DNA of 11,994 bases from Chitinophagaceae bacterium UBA1946. Lineage in GTDB: Bacteria > Bacteroidota > Bacteroidia > Chitinophagales > Chitinophagaceae. The notes below the pieces were generated by a model. It was not told the origin of the DNA. It saw only the letters and a program-made list of their open reading frames with translations, and made no database searches. Shown here piece by piece: positions 1 through 6,777 of the stretch. The first letter of the stretch is position 1. Each line of letters begins with the position of its first letter. The translations under genes and the position numbers were made by a program. The stretch covers positions 1 to 11,994 of the forward strand of contig DDEU01000057.1 of NCBI GenBank assembly GCA_002336815.1, given 5' to 3'.

Positions 1-14
1 CGTCCGCTTGTGCC
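1..14. repeat. Left REP-like inverted repeat, cut by the window edge
   Basis: The 14 bases CGTCCGCTTGTGCC are the exact reverse complement of 326-339. The right copy continues into a fuller palindrome (326-347), so this copy is probably the inner part of the same palindrome, with its outer part beyond the window. The two copies face each other across a transposase remnant, the arrangement expected for REP sequences flanking a RAYT gene. Confidence 0.75.
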
Positions 15-29
15 ATAGAGCCTTAGTAT

Positions 30-215
30 TCAGCATGCTGCCAACTTTACAATCCCGTCATTTTTTGCATATTCTTTTGCACTACTGTATATCCATTGTG
101 CTGCTTCATATACAAAACCAGCAACAACAGGGTTTTGATGGATATGCCAAACTGTTTCGTTAAACATCTTTTCATGTTGCATCTCAATGGGTTGATTGTG
201 TTGCTGCCAAAACTG
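30..215 (-). pseudogene. 3' remnant of a REP-associated tyrosine transposase (Y1/HUH)
   Basis: Translating the minus strand gives about 61 residues ending in a TGA stop at 30-32, containing FWQQHNQPIEM, IHQNPVVAGFVYEA and YSSAKEYAKNDG. These align with the C-terminal third of the intact transposase at 6181-6735 (FWRQDNQPKEM, IHNNPVEAGIVDKA, YSSAIDYYNDKN). The frame is closed by a TAA immediately upstream, and neither the HxH metal-binding motif nor the N-terminal two thirds is present, so this is a truncated, dead copy. The residue aligned with the catalytic tyrosine, just before IHxNPV, is histidine (codon CAT), so even this part has lost the nucleophile. Inverted repeats at 1-14 and 326-347 bracket it. 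The family assignment is secure; when and how it was truncated is not visible. Confidence 0.88.
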
Positions 216-262
216 TTACTTACAGCTCATGTTTAAAGATAAAAATCAGCAATGATAGTTAA

Positions 263-310
263 AATAAAAAGCCACCAGGTTTTATACTGATGGCTTGCTG
301 GCTTTTTATT
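263..310. terminator. Bidirectional terminator-like hairpin
   Basis: A perfect 12-base inverted repeat, AATAAAAAGCCA at 263-274 and TGGCTTTTTATT at 299-310, encloses a 24-base loop. Either strand gives a stem followed by a T-rich tail, so it could act in both directions. It lies between the end of the minus-strand gene at 395-1330 and the transposase remnant, and could stop transcription leaving that gene. It could equally be part of the decayed mobile element. Confidence 0.5.
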
Positions 311-325
311 GCCGGAGCTTTTAAA

Positions 326-347
326 GGCACAAGCGGACGCTTGCGCC
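326..347. repeat. REP-like palindrome, right side of the transposase remnant
   Basis: GGCACAAGCG (326-335) pairs with CGCTTGCGCC (338-347) across a 2-base GA loop, with one A/C mismatch in ten positions. Positions 326-339 are the exact inverse of 1-14. A further half copy, CTTGCGCC, lies at 375-382. The compact palindrome and its place beside a RAYT remnant fit a REP sequence. Confidence 0.75.
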
Positions 348-394
348 AGGTAATTTTTTTTATGGTTCAGGAACCTTGCGCCAAAAGGGGGCTT

Positions 395-1330
395 TTATTC
401 AATAGTCATTCCATTGTTATTGTTCTTTTTTAGATATTGTTTCAACTCTGGATGAAGCTTGGATACTTTTCTGTCAATGAAATCTTGCATAAAATTTGCA
501 ATTGCATATTGACTATTTTCTGGCGGCTCTAAGTTACATTCCATATGGTCAATATAATCTGTTGATGAAATTAAAGAAGACTCAGTCATAAGAATTAAAA
601 CAAGAAAAAATGATGAAATATACGATGTCCTTATGTTTATGTTTTTAAAGTGTGTTTCTAAGTTTTTGTTTTCGGAGGAGACAAAATTTTGATTTGAGAA
701 GCTTTCACCATTGCTATGAACATAATTATTGAGCCTCTTTCGTAATGTTTCCCAATATTCCTGAAGGTTATAATCTGCTAGAATTTGATTAATGTGATCA
801 TTTTGTTTAAGAACCTTCATATAGTTTTCAAACTCTAATTTTTTTCGAACAGATCTTGGTGTTTCGGAAACGGAATTTGTAAACCAAGCTACAACAGCTT
901 GTTCGTCATCTGTCAAAAAATTATTGAATTTTAAATTTAATAGTGACTCTGTAAATTCTTTTTCATTCTCTATATTGATTGTGGCAAAACTTTCTTCTGC
1001 AAAGGGTTTTCTCGCATTAATAATACTAACGATATACACATATTGAATTAGGTCGTCTCTCAGCTTTCTGATTAAAGTGTTTGCATCAGAAAAACTCCCA
1101 ATAGAACAGCATAATTTAATACTCTTTAAAGTTTGTGTTGAACTCTCGATTAGCGCAGCATTTAAGGTAAAAACATTCTTATCGGTAGTGAATGAAATAA
1201 TACGACCGCTGAAAAAGATTAGTTCTGAAAAATTCTTAAAAAAATTAATGAGATAGTCAATTTCCTCAGAGAAAGTTTTAAATTCTTCAGTTTCATCAAT
1301 TCGTTTTTCTTTTGCAAACTCGATGCTCAT
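395..1330 (-). CDS. Hypothetical protein, 311 residues, HEPN-like motif
   Basis: I do not recognise this protein. It is highly charged and AT-rich, looks mainly helical, and has no signal peptide. A helix with RKLRDDLIQYVYIV (about residues 88-101) and a segment RLNNYVHSNG (about 199-208) stand out. The latter contains R-x5-H, which fits the loose Rx4-6H motif of HEPN-type domains and also recalls DUF5677-like proteins; both comparisons are weak. A hydrophobic stretch at about 234-255 could be a single membrane segment or a buried helix. The tail is rich in Lys and Asn. The ATG at 1328-1330 is used because it gives the longest frame; no Shine-Dalgarno sequence is visible, which is usual in this phylum. 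It is a single gene: the nearest genes are a transposase remnant downstream and a divergent operon upstream. Its base composition is more AT-rich than its neighbours, which suggests acquisition. Confidence 0.75.
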   Translation of the reverse strand: MSIEFAKEKRIDETEEFKTFSEEIDYLINFFKNFSELIFFSGRIISFTTDKNVFTLNAALIESSTQTLKSIKLCCSIGSFSDANTLIRKLRDDLIQYVYIVSIINARKPFAEESFATINIENEKEFTESLLNLKFNNFLTDDEQAVVAWFTNSVSETPRSVRKKLEFENYMKVLKQNDHINQILADYNLQEYWETLRKRLNNYVHSNGESFSNQNFVSSENKNLETHFKNINIRTSYISSFFLVLILMTESSLISSTDYIDHMECNLEPPENSQYAIANFMQDFIDRKVSKLHPELKQYLKKNNNNGMTIE

Positions 1331-1394
1331 AGTATTTTGAGGTGTCTGTTAGCATTGCCACCAATGGCCGGGTATTGGCGAAGGCTGGGTAATA

Positions 1395-1412
1395 TCCCGA
1401 AAGCTTTCGGGA
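1395..1412. repeat. Orphan palindrome TCCCGAAAGCTTTCGGGA
   Basis: This is a perfect 18-base palindrome. Its arm TCCCGAA/TTCGGGA recurs as the inner stem of the palindrome flanking the intact RAYT (6795-6801 with 6806-6812). A matching arm in two separate intergenic places supports a dispersed REP-like family. As an RNA it would form a short hairpin on either strand, but without a T-run it is not a standard terminator. Confidence 0.7.
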
Positions 1413-1516
1413 CGCCCGCCCACAACCGCCGAAGATTGAAAATATTTTGCTGAAGTTAAGAACTAAAGTTCAACGTTGTTTGTCCTGCCCGAACCAAAGC
1501 TGAGCAATGAAAAACC

Positions 1517-1563
1517 GCCGATTGGACTTCCGTCTGCCCAGCTTTTGCCAATACTTTTGTTGT
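1517..1563 (+). repeat. Intergenic repeat, copy A
   Basis: This segment aligns with 6908-6955 in the same orientation: 27 of 32 bases match without gaps (1517-1548 against 6908-6939), and about 38 of 48 columns match over the whole length with one single-base gap. The shared core is CCAGCTTTTGC. Neither copy lies in a credible gene, so this is a short dispersed non-coding repeat of unknown role. Confidence 0.65.
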
Positions 1564-1622
1564 ACGTTCGCCCTATCTCCGCTGTCATGTATAATCTGAG
1601 TCTGTGTCCAACCGTAGAGTGT

Positions 1623-1654
1623 TGCCTGTGCGTTGACACAAGGCAGGCTTTTTT
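1623..1654 (+). terminator. Terminator-like hairpin with T-run
   Basis: TGCCT+GTG (1623-1630) pairs with CAC+AGGCA (1637-1645), with a single bulged A at 1640 and a 6-base loop. A run of six Ts follows at 1649-1654. The shape fits a rho-independent terminator on the plus strand, but no plus-strand gene ends upstream in this window. It could shield the receptor operon from read-through or belong to a leader RNA. Confidence 0.4.
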
Positions 1655-1696
1655 GCAAGGTTGGCTTTTGTATGTTGGCTTTGTGTGCCTTGCAAA
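1652..1696. repeat. 9-base inverted repeat enclosing two TTGGCTTT copies
   Basis: TTTGCAAGG (1652-1660) and CCTTGCAAA (1688-1696) are exact inverse copies. The 27-base loop contains two adjacent near-direct repeats that each begin TTGGCTTT, at 1661 and 1675. A further TTGGCT lies near 1715. The stem overlaps the T-run of the preceding hairpin, so the two structures would compete in an RNA. Confidence 0.5.
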
Positions 1697-1806
1697 TGTG
1701 CCTGACTTGGTGCGTTGGCTAAATACAGGAGTACACCACTTTATAGGTTTGCAGCAAACTTTTCATGGTTTACATCATTTTGCAAAATTTGTCGGCTTCT
1801 TCAGAA

Positions 1807-1814
1807 TAAGTTTG
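1807..1814 (+). promoter_or_regulatory. Candidate Bacteroidota -7 element of the receptor operon
   Basis: TAAGTTTG matches the Bacteroidota -7 consensus TAnnTTTG and lies 21 bases before the ATG at 1836. TTTG candidates for the -33 element occur at 1788-1791 and 1779-1782, giving spacers of 15 and 24 bases; neither is the usual spacing of about 20. The -7 match and its position are good, the -33 support is weak. Confidence 0.35.
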
Positions 1815-1835
1815 TATTGTAAAAAATGATACAAC

Positions 1836-4274
1836 ATGAAAAAGTTACTAGTTGTTTTTATAACATTTGTCCTTGCTATTAAAAGTATGGGTCAAACAAA
1901 TGAAACCTCTGTCTCCGGCAGTGCTGTGGATGTAAAGAATGTACTTGTTGAATCAGCAACCATTTCATTAATGAAGTCTAAAGATTCTTCTATAATAAAA
2001 ATTGCTGTGTCAGATAAGCAAGGGAAATTTTCCTTTACTGGAATTCCTTTTGGAAGTTACTATATTACGATAAGTGCTATAAGTTTTGCAAAAACCAATT
2101 CGGCTGTATTTACGATTTCAGAAACTAATACAACGGTAGGGCTTGGAGTTTTGCTTTTACAGGAATTACCAAAAAATCTTGCTGCTGTTGTTGTTACCAG
2201 CAAGAAGCCACTTATTGAACAGAAGATTGACCGCATGGTAGTAAATGTAGATGCTTCTGTTACCAATGTGGGTTCAACAGCTTTGGAAGTACTGGAAAAA
2301 TCACCCGGTGTAACCGTTGACAAAGATGGCAACATCAGTTTAAAAGGCAAGTCGTCAGTATTGGTAATGATTGATGGCAAACCTTCCTACCTCAATGGGT
2401 CTGAACTGGCAAACCTTTTAGGAAATATGAATTCAAACCAGCTAAGCCAGATTGAAATAATGACTAACCCATCAGCAAAATATGATGCCGCTGGTAATGC
2501 CGGAGTAATTAATATTAAAACAAAGAAAAGTATTACACAAGGATTTAACGGTAGTGTTACCCTTAGTTACGGACAGGGTATTTATGCAAAATCCAATAAC
2601 AGCATTATGCTTAACTACAGAACCAGTAAGATAAATGCTTTTTTGAATTATGGTTACAGCATTAATAAAGGCTTCATGGATTTTGATATTCAAAGGAACT
2701 TTTTCGGAACTACTGGAATTAAGAATGCTGAACTGGACCAGCAATCTAACAGAATCAATCAGAGCCAGAACAATAACCTAAAATTAGGGTTAGATTATTT
2801 TATTAATAAGCAAACAACTTTAGGCATTGTAACTTCTGGATTTATAGCTCCTCAAAAGCAGGATGGTTTTACAACCAGTTACCTTAAAGACGGTAATTTA
2901 AATATTAATGGTATAGAAAAAACCATCAGAACAGTTGACAATAAGTGGAAGAACGGGGCTGTTAATATCAACTTTCATTCTTCATTTGACAGCAGTAAAA
3001 ATGATATAGCCGCCAATTTTGATTACCTCCATTATGATTTTTCAGGTAATCAAAATATTACTGGTCTTACTTATAATCCCAACCAATTCCTGCAGGGAGA
3101 AAATTATTTAAAGAACCTGCTTCCGTTAACGATTGATATTTATTCTGGTCGCCTTGATTATGCCCAACCCCTGAATAATGGTGTTAAATTAGAGACAGGC
3201 ATTAAATCGAGCCTTGTGAAAACAAATAACGTTTCTGATTTTTTTAATTTATTAAATAACAATTGGCTTACCGATAGTGTATTTAGCAACGCCTTTAACT
3301 ATTCAGAAAATATAAATGCAGCATACCTTAACCTCAATAAAAAATTTGGCAAATGGATAGTGCAGGCAGGTGTACGGCTTGAGAATACTAATTATAAAGG
3401 GTTGCAATCTTCCCTTTCACAAAGATCAGATTCAAGTTTCAGCCGCAATTACACCAGTTTTTTCCCAACAGCCTTTATAAGCTATGAGATGAATGGCAAT
3501 AATCAGTTTGCACTTTCAATTGGACGCCGAATAGACCGACCTGCTTATCAGGAATTAAATCCTTTTATCGGCTTTATTGATAAATACACTTATTCGGCAG
3601 GTAATCCTTTTTTACAGCCGCAGTTCAGCACAAATATTGAATTGAGCCATTCCTATAAAAATCTTTTAACCACTACTATCAATTACAGTGTTGTGCATGA
3701 TATGATTAATGAAACACTTATTCACAAAGACTCTGTAATTATCAGAAGTGTAGGTAATATTGGTACAAGGTATAACTATGGTATTACAGAAAGTGCTACA
3801 ATTCCGGTTAGCAAATGGTACAGCGCTATGCTTTTTGCAAACCTTTATCAAAACAAATATACCGGAGAAATTAACGGCTATCCGTTCAATGCAAAACAAC
3901 TTACACTTTCATTGAATGTAAACAACCAGTTTAGCTTTGCAAAAGGCTGGTCGGCGGAGTTATCTGGTAACTACACAAGCCGCAACAGGGATGAAGGGCA
4001 AGCCATCATTTTACCAGCCGGACAAGTCTCAGCCGGCATTGCAAAACAACTACTCAATAATAAGGCAAGTATCAAGTTTAATGTAAGGGATATTTTTTAT
4101 ACTCAAAACCCAAAAGAAATTCAGAACTTTCAGGATGTACAATCAACACTAAAAATCAGTAGGGACACCAGGGTATTTAATATTGCGTTTGTCTACAGGT
4201 TTGGTGCCACTTTAAAATCTAAACCTGCAAGTTCTTTGCCAACAGATGAGCAAAAAAGAGTGAAAATAAATTAG
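1836..4274 (+). CDS. TonB-dependent-receptor-like outer membrane beta-barrel protein
   Basis: This 812-residue protein has the order typical of the Bacteroidota outer-membrane beta-barrel family (OMP_b-brl_3 type). Residues 1-20 are a signal peptide ending SMGQ. Residues 24-108 form a carboxypeptidase-regulatory-like (CarboxypepD_reg) beta-sandwich, with DKQGKFSFTGIPFGSY as its typical centre. Residues 117-231 form a plug domain, starting after AAVVVTSKKP and including VMIDGKPSYLNG, IEIMTNPSAKYDAAGNAGVI and NIKTKK. From about 237 to 800 is a long barrel rich in Tyr, Asn and alternating beta strands; an FVYRFG strand close to the C-terminus resembles the closing strand. It should sit in the outer membrane and bind or import a ligand with TonB energy. 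The substrate cannot be read from the sequence. No SusD-like lipoprotein or degradative enzyme follows, which argues against a typical glycan locus. It is the first gene of an operon with a kinase (22 bases downstream) and a response regulator. Confidence 0.92.
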   Translation: MKKLLVVFITFVLAIKSMGQTNETSVSGSAVDVKNVLVESATISLMKSKDSSIIKIAVSDKQGKFSFTGIPFGSYYITISAISFAKTNSAVFTISETNTTVGLGVLLLQELPKNLAAVVVTSKKPLIEQKIDRMVVNVDASVTNVGSTALEVLEKSPGVTVDKDGNISLKGKSSVLVMIDGKPSYLNGSELANLLGNMNSNQLSQIEIMTNPSAKYDAAGNAGVINIKTKKSITQGFNGSVTLSYGQGIYAKSNNSIMLNYRTSKINAFLNYGYSINKGFMDFDIQRNFFGTTGIKNAELDQQSNRINQSQNNNLKLGLDYFINKQTTLGIVTSGFIAPQKQDGFTTSYLKDGNLNINGIEKTIRTVDNKWKNGAVNINFHSSFDSSKNDIAANFDYLHYDFSGNQNITGLTYNPNQFLQGENYLKNLLPLTIDIYSGRLDYAQPLNNGVKLETGIKSSLVKTNNVSDFFNLLNNNWLTDSVFSNAFNYSENINAAYLNLNKKFGKWIVQAGVRLENTNYKGLQSSLSQRSDSSFSRNYTSFFPTAFISYEMNGNNQFALSIGRRIDRPAYQELNPFIGFIDKYTYSAGNPFLQPQFSTNIELSHSYKNLLTTTINYSVVHDMINETLIHKDSVIIRSVGNIGTRYNYGITESATIPVSKWYSAMLFANLYQNKYTGEINGYPFNAKQLTLSLNVNNQFSFAKGWSAELSGNYTSRNRDEGQAIILPAGQVSAGIAKQLLNNKASIKFNVRDIFYTQNPKEIQNFQDVQSTLKISRDTRVFNIAFVYRFGATLKSKPASSLPTDEQKRVKIN

Positions 4275-4296
4275 TCAGATATTCATGTTTTAGTAA

Positions 4297-5337
4297 ATGA
4301 AAAAAAGTTTCAAAATAGAAGACCCTTCAAAACTGTTCATGCACATTATTGCATGGGCAGTTATTTTCCTGTTACCCTATATTTTCACTTCAGCTTATTA
4401 TGATGCTGGGGAAAATGAATTACATGGTAATACCACTTTCCTGTATTTAGATACAGTTACAAAAATATTTTGGGTTGGGTTATTTTATCTGAATACAGAA
4501 ATGCTGGTTGCGGTATTAGTTTATAAAAAAAAGTATATTTTATTTGTGTTTGTACAAGTAATCCTGTTTTCTTGTATCATGCTGATTCATGGCGGATTTT
4601 TTAAATTGATGATAACAGGAAAAACTTTCAATTTTATTAACTCATCATCACATAATATTATTACTTTTTTATTTACCGTAATTGCAAGTATTGCTTACAA
4701 AACAATCAGCGACAGGACAAAATCTCATAAAGAATCCAATGAGAGAGTACAAGAGAATTTAAAGGCAGAGCTATCTTTTTTACGTTCTCAAATAAGTCCA
4801 CACTTTCTGTTTAATGTTATGAACAATATAGCAGCAATGGTACGGCTAAAAAGTGATGAATTGGAGCCAACTGTTCATAAACTATCATCGTTGATGCAGT
4901 ATATGCTGTATGAAACTGATGAAGAAAAAGTGCTGTTGCAAAGCGAAATTGAAAATTTACAAAGTTACATTGACTTACAGCGGCAGCGTTTCAGTGAAAA
5001 ACTTACATTGCATGTTTCATTAGATGTAAAAGAGAACTGGCATACTATTGAGCCTATGCTATTAATACCGTTTGTAGAAAATGCCTTTAAACATGGAACA
5101 GGTTTAGTACAAAACCCAGAAATAGAAATTGAACTTAAGACAGTGAATCGTAAACTTTATTTTATTGTAAAAAACAGATTTATTAAGACTGAAACTGCTA
5201 AAGACAAAACTTCCGGCATTGGATTGGTCAATGTAAAAAGGCGGCTGGAATTATTATATGGTAATAGGCAGCATCTTACAATAAATAAAACCAATGACTG
5301 GTTTATAACTTCTTTAGAATTAACTTTTAAATCATGA
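4297..5337 (+). CDS. LytS/YehU-family sensor histidine kinase
   Basis: This 346-residue inner-membrane kinase has about four hydrophobic segments near the N-terminus (roughly 13-31, 52-74, 80-97 and 119-136), with only short loops and no separate periplasmic sensor domain. A short coiled linker (about 140-160) leads to the His_kinase domain (PF06580). Its phosphoacceptor is His169 in QISPHFLFNVMNNI. The ATP-binding domain shows the N-box PFVENAFKHG (258-267) and the glycine box SGIGLVNVKRRLELLYG (306-322). It should autophosphorylate and pass phosphate to the regulator encoded next, whose start overlaps this stop by 4 bases (ATGA at 5334-5337), so translation is probably coupled. No promoter is visible in the 22 bases before it. 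The signal is unknown; co-transcription with the outer-membrane barrel suggests that it responds to the ligand or state of that receptor. Confidence 0.93.
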   Translation: MKKSFKIEDPSKLFMHIIAWAVIFLLPYIFTSAYYDAGENELHGNTTFLYLDTVTKIFWVGLFYLNTEMLVAVLVYKKKYILFVFVQVILFSCIMLIHGGFFKLMITGKTFNFINSSSHNIITFLFTVIASIAYKTISDRTKSHKESNERVQENLKAELSFLRSQISPHFLFNVMNNIAAMVRLKSDELEPTVHKLSSLMQYMLYETDEEKVLLQSEIENLQSYIDLQRQRFSEKLTLHVSLDVKENWHTIEPMLLIPFVENAFKHGTGLVQNPEIEIELKTVNRKLYFIVKNRFIKTETAKDKTSGIGLVNVKRRLELLYGNRQHLTINKTNDWFITSLELTFKS

Positions 5338-6047
5338 TAAATTGTATTGCCATTGATGATGAACCGCTGGCTTTAAAATTGTTGCAGGATAATATCAGCA
5401 AAGTTTCTTTTTTAAAATTAGCGTCTGCTTGTAATGATGCTTTTGAGGCAATGAAAGCCCTACAGGAAAATAAAATTGATTTAGTGTTTATTGATATTCA
5501 AATGCCGGGATTAACAGGATTACAGTTTATAGGAAGCCTTGAAAATAAGCCGTTGGTGATTTTCATTACAGCTTATAAACAATATGCACTTGAAAGTTAT
5601 GATTTGTCTGTTGTCGATTACTTGGTAAAGCCTGTGGCATTGGATAGATTTATTAAAGCCTGTAACAGAGCCAAAGAACTTCATGAACTTAAAACAATGA
5701 AGCAACAGCATGCCGTGCAACCATCTGCAGAATATTTCTTTTTGAATATTGATTATAGTCAGGTAAAAGTCATGTTTGATGACATTATTTGGATTGAAGG
5801 ATTAAGAGATTATATTAAAGTGAAGCTAAAAAGTACAACAAAGCCTTTGATAGCCAGAACAAGTCTCAAAGTAATAGAGCTTGAATTGCCACAAAATAAA
5901 TTTATAAGAATTCATAAGTCCTGGTTAGTTGCCATTTCTGAAATTACAGCAGTACGTAAGAACAGTATTTTTATAAAAGAAATGGAATTACCTGTTGGTG
6001 AAACCTTCCGTGATGCTATGGAAAAACTTATTCGCAAAGAGTTATAA
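5334..6047 (+). CDS. LytTR-family response regulator
   Basis: This 237-residue regulator has an N-terminal receiver domain (about 1-120) and a C-terminal LytTR DNA-binding domain (about 134-235). The receiver keeps the full phosphorylation set: acidic Asp8/Asp9, phospho-acceptor Asp54 in VFIDIQMPG, Thr79 in FITAY and Lys99 in YLVKP. The LytTR part shows IIWIEGLRDYIKV, the segment with FIRIHKSWLVA and the LPVGETFR end strand. Its start overlaps the kinase stop as ATGA, the usual sign of a cognate pair. It presumably binds direct repeats upstream of its targets; the operon's own upstream region (1331-1835) is the obvious place to look. No clear rho-independent terminator follows 6047 before the palindrome at 6142. 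Confidence 0.94.
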   Translation: MINCIAIDDEPLALKLLQDNISKVSFLKLASACNDAFEAMKALQENKIDLVFIDIQMPGLTGLQFIGSLENKPLVIFITAYKQYALESYDLSVVDYLVKPVALDRFIKACNRAKELHELKTMKQQHAVQPSAEYFFLNIDYSQVKVMFDDIIWIEGLRDYIKVKLKSTTKPLIARTSLKVIELELPQNKFIRIHKSWLVAISEITAVRKNSIFIKEMELPVGETFRDAMEKLIRKEL

Positions 6048-6141
6048 AACTTTATCAAGCCACTTTTCAATACCAATAAGCACCCAGCTATCCTTAGAGT
6101 TCTAGCTTCCTTGATGAGTAAAGATAAAACGATCAATCGCT

Positions 6142-6164
6142 ATCCTGAGTTTCCAACTCAGGAT
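6142..6164. repeat. REP-like palindrome, 3' side of the intact RAYT
   Basis: ATCCTGAGTT (6142-6151) and AACTCAGGAT (6155-6164) form a perfect 10-base stem with a 3-base TCC loop. It ends 16 bases beyond the stop of the transposase gene. The core TCCTGAGTT is shared with the outer stem at 6778-6822 on the other side of that gene. There is no T-run, so termination is not its obvious role. Confidence 0.8.
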
Positions 6165-6180
6165 TCGCCGATCCAATACA

Positions 6181-6735
6181 CTAAAGCAATTCCAGCGTTA
6201 ATAATCCGCAATTTTTATCATTATAGTAGTCTATTGCACTACTGTATAAATATTCTTCTGCTTTATCTACAATACCGGCCTCTACAGGATTGTTATGAAT
6301 ATACGTTAATTTCTGGTTGGTGAATCGTTCGCTGTACATTTCTTTCGGCTGGTTATCCTGCCGCCAAAACTGAAAATATTTATTACGGCTATTTCGTTCG
6401 CCTGCCTCTTTAAATATTTTCAACATCCATTCTTTTCTGCTTTCAACAGGATTTTCTTCTATGGCTTTTATGATTTGTTTACTGGTAAACTTTTTAAAGT
6501 CACTCAAAATATCGCTGGTATCATTATTTACTGCACTTACTACTAAATGCACATGGTTACTCATGAGGCACCAGGCATAAAGTATTAAACCCTTCTCTTT
6601 TTGACAATAACAAATGCTGTCCAGTAAGATATCACGGTATTCTTTTCTTGTAAACACATCTACCCATTCCACTACTGCAAAGGTTAGAAAATGAATACCT
6701 TCCTTATCCCTTATTTTGTAACCACCATCACTCAT
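6181..6735 (-). CDS. REP-associated tyrosine transposase (RAYT), Y1/HUH family
   Basis: This is a single-strand DNA nicking and joining enzyme of the IS200-like Y1 transposase superfamily (PF01797). Starting at the ATG at 6733-6735 it has 184 residues, the usual size for this group. In that numbering, the metal-binding HxH motif is in LMSNHVHLVVS (His61 and His63), and the catalytic tyrosine is Tyr145, just before IHNNPV, the position equivalent to the nucleophile of the E. coli RAYT. The segment FKKFTSKQIIKAIEENP and the ESRKEW motif are typical of Bacteroidota members. The frame is open to an ATG at 6852, but that extension would translate the palindrome at 6778-6822 and does not resemble the family N-terminus, so the inner start is preferred. 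All key residues are present, so it looks active. It is flanked by palindromes with the same core and lies between the two-component operon and a large secreted-protein gene. Confidence 0.9.
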   Translation of the reverse strand: MSDGGYKIRDKEGIHFLTFAVVEWVDVFTRKEYRDILLDSICYCQKEKGLILYAWCLMSNHVHLVVSAVNNDTSDILSDFKKFTSKQIIKAIEENPVESRKEWMLKIFKEAGERNSRNKYFQFWRQDNQPKEMYSERFTNQKLTYIHNNPVEAGIVDKAEEYLYSSAIDYYNDKNCGLLTLELL

Positions 6736-6777
6736 TGTGTATATTATAAAGGTATCTGCGGCAGCTATAATAAGCAA

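Larger units (their letters stand above)
1331..1835. other. Structured non-coding region between divergent genes
   Basis: About 505 bases lie between the start of the minus-strand 311-residue gene and the start of the receptor operon. I see no convincing gene. The left part (1355-1435) is GC-rich, with two near-direct copies of GGCYGGGTAWT around a perfect palindrome. The middle holds a small hairpin (GAACT 1460-1464 with AGTTC 1467-1471) and a repeat shared with 6908-6955. The right part (1620-1720) is GT-rich with two hairpins, followed by a promoter-like element before the operon. Confidence 0.7.

Noticed and set aside
383..396. AAAAG-GGGG-CTTTT hairpin at the stop of the 311-residue gene as a terminator
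   Set aside because: A five-base, mostly A-T stem is too weak to call.
1472..1481. AACGTTGTT as another boundary like the one flanking the TIR-like gene
   Set aside because: Only GTTGT is shared with GTTGTGCGAARTG and no inverse partner surrounds a gene.
1476..1829. Open reading frame of 117 codons on the plus strand
   Set aside because: Its composition (many Cys, Leu, Phe, His) and lack of any recognisable domain fit translated non-coding DNA. It runs through a repeat and two hairpins and has no support as a gene.
6054..6115. Inverted ATCAAG/CTTGAT as terminator of the receptor operon
   Set aside because: Six-base arms, a loop of about 50 bases and no T-run.
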